From: Desmodus rotundus
Taxonomy: Eukaryota > Chordata > Mammalia > Chiroptera > Phyllostomidae
Reading direction: 5' to 3'
NCBI RefSeq assembly: GCF_022682495.2
Contig: NC_071387.1
Coordinates: 149,466,347 to 149,530,346, forward strand
DNA: 64,000 bases
Position 1 is the first letter of the stretch, and every line of letters begins with the position of its first letter. Position numbers and translations under genes: made by a program. Below are positions 1 to 11,625 of the stretch, piece by piece. Under the pieces are notes generated by a model, which saw only the letters and a list, made by a program, of their open reading frames with translations, ran no database searches and was not told the DNA's origin.

Positions 1-870
1 AAAAGAGCTTTGATCTCACAGACTCCCTGCCAAGGTCTCCCAGTTCTTCAGGGATCCGTGGAGCCCAATTTGAGAAACACTCATGTAGCCTGGAGACTTG
101 CCTCTGAGGACCCTCTGAGTGCTTTCTCTCTGGACTATAATCCTGAGACTTCCGTTCCAACCTGAGGGTCAGAGCTAACGTTTTCTGGATCCCATGTTAT
201 CGTTTATTGTTGTTGTTTGCTCCCCGGTTTTCTTACAACCCAGAGAAAGTTACATGGGAGGTAAATGTTTCTGAGTCCTTACATATATAAAGAATCTTAA
301 TTCTATCTTCACACATGATGGTTTAGCTAATATGGAATTACAGCGAGAAAATCATTTTCCCTCAAAACTGTATGTTGCTCCACTGCCTTCTAGCACTTGG
401 TGTTGCTATTACAAAGCCCATCAGAAGGTGATTCTTGTTTATTTGCAAGTTGTTTCCTTTACGCCCCATTGTGAAAGCACTTCAAATTATGTTTATATCC
501 TCGGCATTTCTAAATTTCAACATAACGTGGCTATGTGTGGGTCTTTCCATTTTTTTCATTTCTTGTGATAAGCCTTCATTAGACCTTTTAAATCTATAGT
601 GACATTCCTCAGTTGTTTGAAATATCCTTGCATTATTTCTTTGATAATTATTTTCTATCATTTGTTTTCTCTTTTTGGAACTTCCATTAGTTACCGGTAG
701 TTTTGGACACCTGAATATATTTAGTTTTCTTTCCACATTTATAATTTTATCTTTAAGTAACATTTTCTAGCTCTTTGACTTTTCTACTTTCTGAGTAATA
801 TTTCCACTTTGATTTGTAATGTTTCTATTTAATTTATTTATTTTTGGCAGTTATATTTTATTTTTCAAGA
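1..870 (-). repeat. Probable decayed L1M 3' region, antisense
   Basis: No gene is visible. The stretch is AT-rich on the plus strand. Between about 370 and 830 it has pyrimidine-rich runs such as 'tttggaacttccattag' and 'ttctactttctgag', which resemble the reversed 3' untranslated part of old L1M elements. The first 100 bases ('ttgagaaacactc') could be the end of a MER-type hAT. Two overlapping frames of 78 and 93 codons on opposite strands carry no recognisable domain. The family call rests on general resemblance only. Confidence 0.4.
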
Positions 871-871
871 C

Positions 872-3035
872 ATATTTCCTACTTTTTTATTGATTATGCT
901 ATTACGATTGTCCCAACTTTTCTCCCTTTGCCCCTCTCCCCCAGCACCCCCACTCTCTCCGACGGTCCCTCCTCCTTTGCTCATGTCCATGGGTCTTGCA
1001 TATAAGTTATTTGGCAACTCAATTTCCTATACTTCCTCTTAACATCCCCCTGCCTATTTTGTACCTACCAATTTGTATTTCCTAATCCCAGCACCTTTTC
1101 CCCTATTCTCTCCCTTCCCCCTCCCATTTGATAACCATCCATATCTATGATTCTGTTTCTGCTCTGCTCATTTGCTTAGTTTGTTTTTTAGATTCAATTA
1201 TTGATAGTTATGGATTTATTGCCATTTTAATGTTCATAGTTTTGATCTTCTTCTTTTTCTTAAATAAGTCCCTTTAATATTTCATATAATAATGGTTTGG
1301 TGATAATGTAAATTCCTTTAACTTTACCTTGTCTGGGAAGCCCTTTATCTGCCCTTCAATTATATGTGATTGCTTTGCTGAATAGAGTAATCTTGGTTGT
1401 AGGCCCTTGCTTTTCATCACTTTGAATACTTCTTGCCAATACCTTCTAGCCTGCAAAGTTTCTTTTGAGCTGCAGTCTTATGGTAACTCTTTTGTGGGTA
1501 ACTATCTGCTTTTCTCTTGCTGCTTTTAAGATTCTCTGTTTATTTTTAACCTTTAGCATTTCATTGTGGTATGTCTTGGAGTGGGTCTCTTTGCATCCAC
1601 CTTGTTTGGGACTCTCTATGCTTCCTGAACTTGCATGTCTATTTCCTTCACCAAACTAGGGAAGTTTACTTTCATTATTTTTTCAAATAGGTTTCCAATT
1701 TTTTGCTGTTTCTCTTCTCCTTCTGGAACCCTTATGATGCAAATGTTGGAATGCCTGAAGTTGTCCCAGACTCCTTACATTATCCTTAATTTTTTGGATT
1801 TTTTTTTCCTTCTTGCTGTACTAATTGGATGTCTTTTTCTTCCTTATGTTCCAAATCATTGATTTGATTCTCATCTTCATCCACTCTGCTGTTGATTCCC
1901 TATAAATTGTTCTTTATTGCAATTAGTGTCTCCTTCATTTCTGGTTGGATCATTTTTATGCTGTTGAGGTACTCACCAAGTTCCTTGAGCATTCTTATAA
2001 CTAGTGCTTTGAACTCTGCATCTGATAGATTGGTTATCTCCATTTTGTTTCATTCTTTTTCTGGAGTTTTGATCTGTTCTTTCATTAGGGCCATGTTTCT
2101 ATGTCTTCTCAACTTGGCAGCCTCCCTCTGTTTGTTTCTATGTATTACGTAGAGTTACTTTGACTCCCTGTCTTAGTAGCATGGCGTGTCTGGATGAATG
2201 TGGTTTCTTTAATTCCTTAGTTGTTGGACTTCCATACAGCTCAGTTTTCTGGTGGTTCTGAATGATAGTTGTTCTGTAGTTTGGCTGTAATTTTGCTGTG
2301 GTTGTGCAAGGAGGGGAGCCACATTTTCCTGTGCCTCCTTTTGAACAGAAGTTCCCTTTCCTACCTCTTGACTGTCCCTTTTTCACAGCAGCTTTTCCTT
2401 GTGTTATGGTGCAATATTTTCTCAAATCTCTCCAATGAGAAATCAAGTTTTTTGAAATTTTTTTCTATTCCATGTATTACATTTTCACTTTCTCCAGTGT
2501 CATTTTTACCTATTGATTCATCTTGATCTCTTTCTTTCATGTTAGAGACTTTCTTTAAAGAAGATCTTTGTCTTTTCATTGTTAAGAATGAAGCAGTAAA
2601 ACAGTAAATGGTGAGCTCTGGGTATAGGGGCAGACATTAAGGTGCTTGTTAGGAAGGTAGACTATTTTTACCAGGTAATTTCTAGAAACTGGAGAGTGTA
2701 GGCCTTCATTATTTTTTATAGAAGATTGTTCCCCCCCAGAGATTCAAAATGCAGGGGTGGCTGTGGTGGGATATCAGCAGCTATGCATATTTCCTTTCAA
2801 TGAGCTCTCCATGTTCATTCAGCCCCTTGTCTCGTTTCTACTCTCGGTCATTCCTGGAGTATCCAGGCTGCTGTGGGACTCTGCGGGGCAAATTGGGTCT
2901 CTCCCTAACCATTCTCCCTTATGAGTTCTCTGAGTTGCGGCTTCCTCAGTCACACTCAGTCACTCCTCCTTTCTGCTTCATACTCCAGAAAACTTTGAAA
3001 TCATTGAAATAAATCCACTAATGGCTCTTTCTGGC
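872..3035 (-). mobile_element. HAL1 (ORF1-only LINE-1 derivative), old copy
   Basis: Read on the minus strand, this is a long 5' region (about 3035-2120), an L1-type ORF1 remnant (about 2115-1270) and a 3' UTR ending in 'tagcataatcaataaaa' near 872. The ORF1 stop is followed directly by the 3' UTR, with no ORF2 endonuclease or reverse transcriptase between them. That is the defining layout of HAL1 half-LINEs. The 3' UTR matches the better preserved HAL1 at 22972-24794 along its length, including the purine-rich G tract and the last 20 bases. The 5' limit is uncertain because another L1 tail starts at about 3040. Confidence 0.75.
1270..2115 (-). pseudogene. HAL1 ORF1 remnant, RNA-binding chaperone-like protein
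   Basis: L1-type ORF1 proteins are trimeric RNA-binding chaperones that coat their own transcript. On the minus strand, short pieces in more than one frame recover the expected order. First comes a coiled-coil segment with the recognisable motif NLSDAEFKALVIRML near 2030-1985. Then comes a weak RNA-recognition part. Last is a C-terminal domain with ETLQARRYWQEVFKVMK and QPRLLYSAKQ (about 1465-1340) and FPDKVKLKEF before the end. Several stops and frameshifts break the frame, so no protein can be made. Unlike the second HAL1 copy, this one keeps the ETLQARR...FKVMK block, so the parent element had a full-length ORF1. The longest surviving frame covering this block is 60 codons. Confidence 0.72.
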
Positions 3036-3039
3036 TCTT

Positions 3040-3500
3040 TTTAAAAAAATGCATTGGAGTAACATTGGTTAATAAAACTATATAGATTTCAAGTATACAA
3101 TTCTATGGTACATCATCTATACGTTGCACTGTGTGCCGACCACCCAAAGTCAAGTCTTCTGTCACCATATCTTTGACCCCCTTTTAAACTTTCACTATCA
3201 ACCCCCTTCTTTCTGGTACCCACCACACTGTTGTCTGTGACTATGAGTTTTTGTTTGCTTTTCTTGTTGGTTCATTTGTTGCTTTCTGTTTCATATCCCA
3301 CATATGAGTGAAATCATGTGGTCCTTGACTTTTTCTGTCTGACTTACTTTGCTTAGCATGATATTCTCAAGGTCCATCTATGTTGTTGCAAATGGCAGTA
3401 TTTCATCTTCTCTTATGGCTGAGTAGTATTCCATTGTATATATGTACCACATTTTCTTTATCCAATTATCTACTGGATACTGTCTGGATACTGAAGGATA
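3040..3500 (-). mobile_element. L1M 3' end, antisense
   Basis: The minus strand carries the last part of an L1 ORF2 and its 3' UTR. The stretch at 3420-3470 is the reverse of the very common segment 'aatggaatactactcagcc'. It is followed by the reverse of the 'atgccatttgcaacaacat' block near 3390 and of the 'cactcatatgtgg' block near 3300. Bases 3040-3290 are the 3' UTR, with 'gtacacttgaaatct'-type sequence. The copy is 5'-truncated and abuts the HAL1 at 872-3035. Confidence 0.8.
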
Positions 3501-3823
3501 CTGTCTTTTTTAAAAATGTGTTTGTTATCATTTACTAGGGTCATGGTATAGAAAGGGGAGAGATATGTGCTCATCATTTCCACATCCTTAGCTAGTGACT
3601 CACCCTCATCTTTCAGCCACCATGATATCCACTCTCTCAGCCTTCCTCCTCCTGGGCTGACTCTTTCTTGCTGTTCTGTACTGACAGCTCAGTGTTAGTT
3701 TCTGTGTTCTCTATACTCTCTTTCTAGATAATCTTATCTACTGTATTATTTTTCAATGCTTCTTTACATGTCAATAGTTTCCTGCTTTGTGTCTTTCACC
3801 CAGACCTTACTTCTGAATCTAGG
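3501..3823. other. No gene seen; unassigned spacer
   Basis: A pyrimidine-rich spacer between the L1 end and a hAT-like repeat. Bases 3640-3800 faintly resemble an L2 3' region on the plus strand. No open frame above 60 codons and no RNA gene are evident. Confidence 0.4.
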
Positions 3824-4107
3824 CCAGCAATGTTCATCCAGAGCGTCAGGGAAGGTGCACTGGTGTGCTGCAGGAATTTTTCAAATATGCAACACCTGAC
3901 TATTCAGTCGGGGGCACTGACTCATTTTTCCATAGATTGTCAAATTTAAAAAATGACAACAGCCAACATGACAACAGCCATCTGATGTGAATGAATTAAA
4001 ATTATACCTATTTTTTGTCAGATCAGCAAAAAATCTATTTTTTGGTTTGCCACAGAATTTTAGTAATTAGTTTATGTGTGCCATGAGATGAAAAAGGTTG
4101 AAAATTA
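3824..4107. mobile_element. Non-autonomous DNA transposon, hAT-like
   Basis: The ends are imperfect inverted copies: 'cagcaatgttcatcc' at the left, and 'taattttcaacctttttc' when the right end is reversed. Both fit the 'CAGTGTTTTTCAACC' kind of terminus in small mammalian hAT elements. The inside repeats 'gtgtgctgcagga' and 'tttgccacagaattt' in opposite positions, as expected for such elements. No transposase frame is present. No convincing 8-bp target duplication remains, so the exact limits are soft. Confidence 0.55.
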
Positions 4108-4124
4108 CATCTCTCGGCTTTTTA

Positions 4125-4560
4125 TCCAGTTGCCTACTAGAAACCTCCAATGTTTCACAGGTACTTCGAATATTGGTTTCCACTATTTCTCCCTTTCCAA
4201 CTTCTTTCCCCTACTTGGGGCTCCCTCTCTCAGTTCAGGGCTCCTTCCCTCTGCGTGGCCTTTTGACATCCTGTTTTCTCCTCCTGGAATACTGTTTTCT
4301 TCTCTCTCTGCCTGGCTAGTTTCTTCTCATACTTAGGTATCTTGTCAGAGAAGCCTTCTGCAATTACTCTGCATAATTTCTCTCTACTTCCCACACCGTT
4401 ATTCTAACTCTTAGCACTTGGTTATAAAACCTCATAGAACTTTTCAAATTTAAAATTATTTTTTATATTTATTTTTTCTCTTTATTATTAAGTGGTAAGG
4501 CCCACTGCTATTGGAGACTGTGCTATCATTATTCATCATTGCTTTTCCAATACTAACGTA
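4125..4560 (+). mobile_element. L2 3' end, plus orientation
   Basis: Pyrimidine-rich text with 'tcctggaatactgttttc', 'gtatcttgtcagagaagcc' and 'cttagcacttgg' follows the order seen in the last ORF2 segment and 3' UTR of mammalian L2. Two overlapping frames (86 and 73 codons) here are L2 shadows. The copy is decayed and 5'-truncated. Confidence 0.65.
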
Positions 4561-5910
4561 GAGTTGACTAATAGGAAAAAATTAACAAATATGTGTAGAT
4601 AGCATTTAAAATAAATACTGAAATCGCAAAAAGCTTTCTTGTTTATAACCATATTAAAATTGCCTTAAAGGACCTCAAAAATACTGTAATAGCTTATCTT
4701 ATTGTTATTTAATTTTTGAATGTAATTCAAACCTGGAAACATGGCTTAATTAAAATATATGATTATAACACTTATGAACATGGTTTAGTCCAGTAAATAT
4801 GGGTGCCTTTTAACTGGCATATGTAATTTACTAAAGTATTGTTTAATCACTTGTAGGCTTATACCTCCAAATAATTTTTCTGTCTGTCTTTTCCTTTTGT
4901 CCTTACTTGACCCAACTCTATGAAATTAACATGGTTTGTTCGATAAGGGCCACAAATGTTCAGCTGAGAATGAATTATGAATCATGACACCACCTGAGAA
5001 CACAGGAACAATAAAGAGGCAAGGCTTTCCTGCTAAACGCAGACAGCTCTCTATATTTCACTCCTTTAAACCTGCCAAATACAATGTCATGGAACAGATC
5101 AGACAGATCTAGAGGATCTCACTGGCAGGAGGAGCTGTATTCAGCAGGGATATGGCAATTGTCTTGCTACAGATTCTTGGCTTGAGTCCCAACGCCCACT
5201 TCTTCAGGAGATAAACAGAAACACAAAACTGGTTATCCTGAGAACTAAGCCTTGAAAACTGATGGAATAAGATATTATTAATGACCATAGATGTGATATT
5301 TTGCCCAGTCTAGTCATCACCAATGAGCCTTCTATTATCACTTGCTACTAGAAATAATCACTTGGGCTAACCTTACAAATGCTACTAGCTATTATAGGAA
5401 AAGACTACCTTATATGCTACAATTCATGGTTTTAATAGAAAAATTCTTAGAAATTATCATTTACCTACTTTTGAATGAGAGTATGTAACTTGTGTAGCAA
5501 TAGGAACTATTTCTGTGTAGCAATAAGAGCTTGTCTTAGCACATCCAAGGGAAGCCTACCGCTAGGGGAGAGCATCTCTTCTCCCCCTCTCATCCAGTAA
5601 GACATTTGAGGGAATTGCCCTAGGCTCCTGCAGGCTGCTCCTATCCTATAGGGATATTCTTTACAGGAAATCATTGACCTTGTAAGGCCTTCCTCTGCTC
5701 TTAGGGGAAGTGTAAAGGAAAGTAGGAGGGGCCCAGTGGAGGGTGTCTATAGTTGCCTGGAGAGGTGACTATTGCCAGAACCACAGGTGGAGAGGAAGTC
5801 GTGCTAATTAAATCTGGCTCTACAGCTTTGTCTGTCTTCTAAGCCCAGAATGACACCTGCGGCCCTCAGTGAGCTCTGGCTAAACTTAGAAGTGCTTCCT
5901 TATAAGGAGA
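4561..5910. other. No gene seen; unassigned sequence
   Basis: About 1.35 kb with no open frame above 60 codons. Near 5487-5530 the phrase 'gtgtagcaata' occurs twice about 27 bases apart, a small local duplication. 'gctaattaaat' at 5803 is an isolated homeodomain-type site. I cannot assign a repeat family to the 5500-5830 stretch. Confidence 0.4.
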
Positions 5911-5914
5911 ATGA

Positions 5915-6098
5915 GTAAGTTTGAGCTAGACCTCCCAGATTTAAATATTAGCTCTGCCACTTTCTGGCTGTGTGACTTTACCAAGTTACTTAGCTCCTCT
6001 GAGTTTCAATTTTCACATCTGAAAGGGTACATAACATTGAAACCTCTTTCTGCAGACTTTTTCTGAGGATTAAATGAAAAAGTCCTTAGAACTGTGGA
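5915..6098 (+). repeat. MIR SINE
   Basis: The core 'ctctgccactttctggctgtgtgac' is followed by 'caagttacttagctcctctgag', 'tttcaattttcacatctg' and 'gaggattaaatga'. This is the standard order of a plus-strand MIR core and tail. The copy is near full length and is truncated or interrupted at its right end by an L1 tail. Confidence 0.85.
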
Positions 6099-6099
6099 A

Positions 6100-6320
6100 A
6101 TATAAAAGAACAAACTGACAGTGACCAGAGGGGCAGGAGGGGGGAGATAACGATGGAAAGAAGGGGAATGGCAAGTCAAGGAACATGTATAAAGGACCCA
6201 TGGACAAATGCAATGGGGTGGGGGAAGGGTTGAATGTGGGAGGGGGGATGGGCAGGGCAGGGGAGAGCAATGGGGGGAAAATGGGGACAATAATAATTGG
6301 ACAATAAAAAATTTTAAAAT
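6100..6320 (+). mobile_element. Bat-type L1 3' UTR, 5'-truncated
   Basis: 'agaacaaactgacagtgacc' is followed by G-rich text and ends 'acaataataattgg acaataaaaa'. This differs from the HAL1 tail ('tagcataatcaataaa') and represents a second L1-lineage 3' UTR in the window. An antisense copy lies at 21543-21760. The element directly follows, and probably sits inside, the MIR. The spurious 77- and 94-codon frames here come from its G-rich composition. Confidence 0.75.
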
Positions 6321-6713
6321 ATTGTTATCAGGAAGTGGTGTTCTTGCAGTGTCTCAAGGAAAAAAATTTCCCGGGACCCACAGAGGAGACTCTGTGGTAT
6401 GGTGTATTGGTGATGAACAATTAAGGAGGTTCCCCTCCTGACTTCCCAATGCCCCATCTCTGTCTGTCTCACCATGGAAAAAGTCCAATCTTGTCTTCAG
6501 TAGGGCCAGGATAAAGGCCACTGCCCAGTATTTATGCTTCATATTAAAGTCCAGTCCAGTCCAGTATCCAGCTAGCTTAGTGTATGTTTCCAGCTGTACG
6601 CCATTGCTGTGCTTTGGTATTCAGGCTCCCTCCTGGAGGCCATGAGCCACGTGGCTGCTAAGGCCATGTGGCCATGGAGAAAACAGGTGTGCGCACCAGT
6701 GAGTATGGCTCAC
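6321..6713. other. No gene seen; short CCAGT tandem
   Basis: Unassigned sequence. At about 6549-6566 'gtccagtccagtccagt' is a three-copy pentanucleotide tandem. Frames of 62-77 codons overlap on both strands and look incidental. Confidence 0.4.
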
Positions 6714-6714
6714 A

Positions 6715-6764
<50 letters not shown>
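6714..6764. repeat. (GA)n microsatellite
   Basis: An almost pure GA dinucleotide run of about 50 bases, with one AA interruption near 6724. It explains the polar low-complexity frames on both strands (RERERE on plus, LSLSLS on minus). Confidence 0.97.
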
Positions 6765-6770
<6 letters not shown>

Positions 6771-9700
6771 CTTCTTTGTTCCCCTGGGGATATAACCAGG
6801 AACCAACTTCCCAAGTTTTTGTAGACTTTGGATAGGGTCCATCCCCTGGTTAGACTGACAGGCCTCTATGGTCTAGCACCTCCTCCTGTGCACCCCTACA
6901 ATCCAGTACTGGAGGGGGGAAGGGAGGAGTGTTTGTCCCTTTGATGAGGCAAAGCCATGATCCCCTGGAATGTGAAAAGCTGTAGATTCCTTGTGAAGCA
7001 AACAGGCTCCTGCTTTCCAGTTTATTAAGGTAAATGTCCAGTCTCTTTTACTCCCCTTCTCAATATACAACTAAACACCAACAGTAACAAAATAGTGCTA
7101 AATAAATAGTGTTAGTTGCTGTGGACATTGCAGCTATTTTCCCGCCATTTATCCTTCTTTTGAAACACCCCCTTCTTGTTTGGTTTTGCATACCCACCCC
7201 TACACAGCCTTCGTACTTTGGGTAAACCTTACACACCCTTGGCTCAATACCCACCCCTCTTAGAGGTGGGGGAACCCGGCTGAGGCCTAAGCAAATCAGC
7301 ACAGTCCCACCCCCTGACCATGGGTATTGGTCTAGGGTAGGCTTGTGGTCTAATTTAATCTAGTGAGACTTGAGATTATTTCTTGGGACTTCTGGGGGGA
7401 AAAGCATCCTTGATTTTCTCAGAGAGGTTTCAGAAAGAAGGTGGCATTATCAACGTCATTATCATCATTGTTGCTGTTACTGTAGTTATTGTTTTAGTTA
7501 ACAGCTCTAGCTTTTCTGGAGAGTCCTAACATTTGCCTTTTACTACCTGTGAGCCTGCTGTGAAGAGAGTAGTAAGTGCTGCACACACACACAAAATAGG
7601 CCAAAGAGATTCATTGAACTTCTCCATGAGAGTAGGGGACAGTGACAAGGTTAGACTCTCCACAGGATTCCCCACAGGTTAGACACTCCGAGATCAGGGT
7701 CAAGGAGCTAAGCAACTTGGGGGAAGGAGGTCCAGTGTTGTGTCTCAAGGGCCTTTTGAAAAAGTCTCATGAATTTTTAACTACAAGAGGGCAGCAAGTT
7801 ATGTGACATCATCAATCCTGAAAAAGCAAGTTCTCCAGGTCCTGGACTTCCTTCAAATATTCACTAGAGGGAAATATTCTGATGTGTTTTTATGTTTCTA
7901 AAAGCAAAGCAATGGCATCTCAGAGAATACTGTGGCTGCAAAACCTGCGATTTGAAACCCATTTATGAGGTGCTAATGCAAGCACCAGCAATCTGTGGCA
8001 TGCAGGCTGGCTATGAGGCACAGACCAGTTTTCATTGTCAGGAATCAATGGCCACCCCACCCCAGAGCCAGCATGCCCTCTGATGGAAAGAGCTACCGTG
8101 GGGCAGGAAAAAGCAGTAGCTTTCAAATGTGTCCAGCCCCATGTTAGCAGTTTGGCTTATCCACCCTGGGGAGAGAGAAACCTTGGCATGCCAGTTTTCA
8201 AAGCCTGCCAGTCTTTGTAGCAAAGCACAGTAATACATTTATATTTTGTTTTGTTGTGTGGTTCCCTATATTGCTTATATTTTTCTTTAGTTTAAGTGGT
8301 TACCAGCTTAACATTTATTCTTGACTAAACACCAGATTATAATTCATTAGAAGTGAATACCTCCAAAACCGTAATTATATAGATACTATTTAAGTAAGGA
8401 AAAGGAAAGAATGTAATCAAGCCTGATTCTCAAGAGCCTTTTGAAAATGCTGCATGAATTTTTAACTGCAAGAGAGTAAGAACTTGTCTTTATGACTCAG
8501 CTGAAGAATGGTCCCTCATAACCCACTGCTTTCATCTGAAGTTCAGAAAAAGAACACTATCTACTAAATCAACTGTATCGCTGGTTAAAACACCTTGGGT
8601 TTCCCTTGGAGACTTGGTTCTGGCATTTAAATCTATAACAAGCACCCGGATTCAGGGAAAGAACCATGATGAGTATCCCCCCACTACCCACAGCTTTGTC
8701 AAGGGGAGAGCTGCTCTCCGGGTCTGATTTCCAAATGATCCAGCTCAAAGGGAAAAATCTTGACGAGGAAATTCCAGCAGCCGTGATGATCTGATGAAGC
8801 CTCAATGAAATGAAAGCTGTTTGAGCAAGGTAACACACCTGCAGTCCATGCCATAGAACAGAACAAGCACCTGACCTCAAGGAGTTTATAGCCTAAAAAG
8901 CAGCATGCAGGATTAAATCAATGTGGGAAAGCAGCAAATGATGAGCCAAGGAAGCGAGATGAGAAATTAGGATGAATCACTCTTCAGTGATCAATATTGT
9001 TTCACTTAATTCTATCCTGGGCCCTCAGAGATGGCAGAGCTACGCAAGAACACTGCAAGGTTAATGCCCTGGAGGCCTGGATTTTTCTTCCAGCCCTACC
9101 CTTTGTAGCAAGAATAAACGTTAACACAACACTTGGGTTTAAAACCTACTATGTTGAAAAATAAGAAGATTCTCTCCAAGTTTGTATCTGCCTGGGGTGG
9201 AAGAAAATTTATTGTTGATCTCATTTGGGGGAGCTGCCTCTACTTCCTTGGGGTTAAATGACAGTTTCAGTTGCCCCGTAAGTCCAGAATACAGGGGAAG
9301 GGCACCCTGCTGTTGGGTTCATCTTGGTCACGTTTTCTGGGCAGTGGGCAGCTTGGGCATAGGCAACGTTTCCAAGGTTGGGAAGTGTTTCCGTGCCCAC
9401 ATCCAGCTGCCTGAGTCACAACACACAGTCATTGTCACGTAGGATGTGTGTGTGCCCCAAAGCTCTATGAATGAGCACGGTGCTCATCTGCACTCCCTGT
9501 CTGGGCAGCCAAACCCTGACCTCTTCATCCTCAAAGAAGCCATTAAGCCTCTCTCTCCTTCAAATTGATCCAATTTGACTTTCTCCAAACTTTAGAGTTC
9601 CCTTTCTCTTTTAAATACTTGCTACTATTGCTTTTATGAGCTTATGCCTTGAAAACCAAAGTTCAGGCTTGGTTTACTTACCAGCTACCTGGCAACTTCT

Positions 9701-10280
9701 GCTTTTGGCCACATAACACAAGAGCCTGTCCATGGAAACAAAAGGCTTAGCTACCTTTTCAGGATGGGGGAGGGGAACCTATCAACAACGGGGAAAATGA
9801 AACATGACTTAAATTATTGATAGGTTGTCCTGTGACCCTCAGTGTGAGTGGCACCGGCAACTCAATGATCTGTTCCTCTTCCGAAAGCACAGTGACAAGT
9901 GGTTTTGCCACTTTTTTCCAAAAAATGGATTTAAGCATGAAAAACGTATATAACGCAGTGAGATAAAGCACAAATAGTTTTCAAAAGTGAGAAAGAGAAA
10001 AGAGGATTAGAAAATAGGACGAAGCTAGGTGTGCAGTATATTCAATATCATGCCATAAAAGTCTATGTACTTGCTAGATAAAGTTGGGCCATAAATGTCA
10101 CAAATTTGGTTATAAACTTTCTATCAATGAAAATGGAAAACAATCTCCTTCCATAACTGACAGTATTGAGAGGGTTTAAAACAAGCTCACCGCTTCCAGT
10201 CAGGTTTATAGAAGCCTGGCCCGGAATTCTGTTCCTGTTCGGAGGGGCTGTAAGGTCAAGTCTGGTAGAGGACGTGAACT
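6765..10280. other. No gene seen; mostly unassigned
   Basis: 3.5 kb without a supported exon. At 7010-7400 the text 'caaatcagcacagtcccacc' and 'ccatgggtattggtctaggg' looks like an old LTR read antisense, but I cannot name it. Near 7578 is a short CA run. A pair of about 60-base diverged copies lies at 7743-7800 and 8428-8486. Open frames reach 103 codons (8569-8880, minus) with no recognisable motif and no splice support. Confidence 0.4.
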
Positions 10281-10460
10281 CCCAGTTACAGAATGTCTGC
10301 TGGGGGCCAGGCACTCCCCCCATATTTTCCAATTTAATATTCAAAACAACTTCTTTCTTCATACAAATCCAGTGCACTTTACACTGTCCTTTACTTCCCC
10401 TCAAAAAAAGAAGGTCCTGCATACTTTACTGTTTACTAAGTACTTAACACAAAGTCAAGG
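10281..10460 (-). repeat. Possible MIR fragment, antisense
   Basis: 'gtctgctgggggccaggcac' and the following 'aatttaatattcaaaacaac' resemble the reversed 3' half of a MIR. The copy is very diverged and the call is weak. Confidence 0.4.
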
Positions 10461-10758
10461 TTGAGTCTCATGGTGCATATCGATAATTGGCAAAGGAGTC
10501 TCCCACAAGATTTGAAGATTACTGGTACTCACAGTCGTTCTTCCAGAAGACAATAAATTCTGTTGACCCTGCTGTTAGACAAAGCTTCTCGAGGATGGCC
10601 GGCTGGCTCAACACAAAGCTTCCTGACATCACTGGGAGTCCCTCATCTAGAGCTCTGTAACAGTTCTAACAGCCTGGCCACGGGACACTGTCCACAGGTG
10701 TTCTGTGAGGAATCGGAGGGTAGAAAGAGAAGTCAGCATTACTCCAGCTGAGTCTAAC
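10461..10758. other. No gene seen
   Basis: Just under 300 bases between a weak MIR match and a hAT copy. A 62-codon frame at 10563-10751 has no recognisable feature. Confidence 0.4.
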
Positions 10759-10941
10759 CAGGGGTGTCCAACCCACAGCCCACTGGGTGGCATGTGGCCT
10801 AGGACACAAAATCATAAATTTACTTAAAACCTTTCTTTTGCTCCTCAGTTTTCATTAGTGTTTGTGTATTTAATGTGTGGCCCAAGACAACTCTTCTCCT
10901 TCTAGTGTGGCCCAGAGATGCCAAAAGGTTAGATACCCCTG
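10759..10941. mobile_element. Small non-autonomous hAT transposon
   Basis: The element begins 'caggggtgtccaac', and its reversed end is 'caggggtatctaac', a 14-base terminal inverted repeat with two mismatches. That is characteristic of hAT elements. The interior has 'gtggcatgtggcctagg' and 'tgtggcccagagatgcc' facing each other. It is about 183 bases long and has no coding capacity. The flanking 8-mers ('agtctaac' and 'acctttga') no longer match, so the duplication has decayed or the ends are off by a few bases. Confidence 0.8.
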
Positions 10942-11395
10942 ACCTTTGATTCAATCCACCTGAAAGCTTAAATGTGAACAGTTGAAGGTAGGTTTGATGT
11001 AAATGTCTACTGACAGGTGTGTGGTACACACTGCAATAGGAACAGGCTGTAATTTGGGTTCCGTAGTTTTCAAGTATGACTCTCTGACCGTTCTATCCCA
11101 TGACCAAACTGATACCCTTTAATGGAGTTCTCTTTGCCCTTAGCTCACTAATGCGGATTCTGTTCGCTGACACTGAGAACCCCAGTGCTATAATATCTGT
11201 AGAGGAGAGAGAGTAAAGGAATAAGATTCATGTAGATATTAAATACCTGTAATTAAATACTGGATAACATGTGTATGAGTACTAGAAATACATATTGATG
11301 CCCTAGTATTACCCTTTAATTTTATGTTTATTTCCTTATTTAGATTTTAAGTACTTCAAAAACAAAAACCTCATCTCATCAGGGTATAATATTTA
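10942..11395. other. No gene seen
   Basis: AT-rich unassigned sequence with no long open frame and no RNA gene. Confidence 0.4.
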
Positions 11396-11399
11396 GGAA

Positions 11400-11625
11400 C
11401 ATAGGCTCTGCCACCAGATGGTCTGATATGAATCCTGGCTCTCCCATTTTCTAGCTGTGTGACCTTGGGTAAGATACTTAACTACTCTGTGCCTCGGTTT
11501 CTTCACTGGTAAAATGAGAATAATATTTTAATTTCCTTACAAGTGTTCAGATTTAATGTAATAATAACAATAAAGGGCTTACCACAGTCCCTGCCATATG
11601 GTAGGACAATAAAGACTAGCTGTCA
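11400..11625 (+). repeat. MIR SINE, near full length
   Basis: 'ggctctgccaccagatgg', 'ctagctgtgtgaccttggg', 'tacttaactactctgtgcc' and 'tggtaaaatgagaataat' occur in MIR order on the plus strand. The downstream 'gcttaccacagtccctgcc' and 'aggacaataaa' match the tail. Confidence 0.88.

Noticed and set aside
6714..6842. Arg/Glu-rich and Leu/Ser-rich open frames
   Set aside because: Both are translations of a GA microsatellite.
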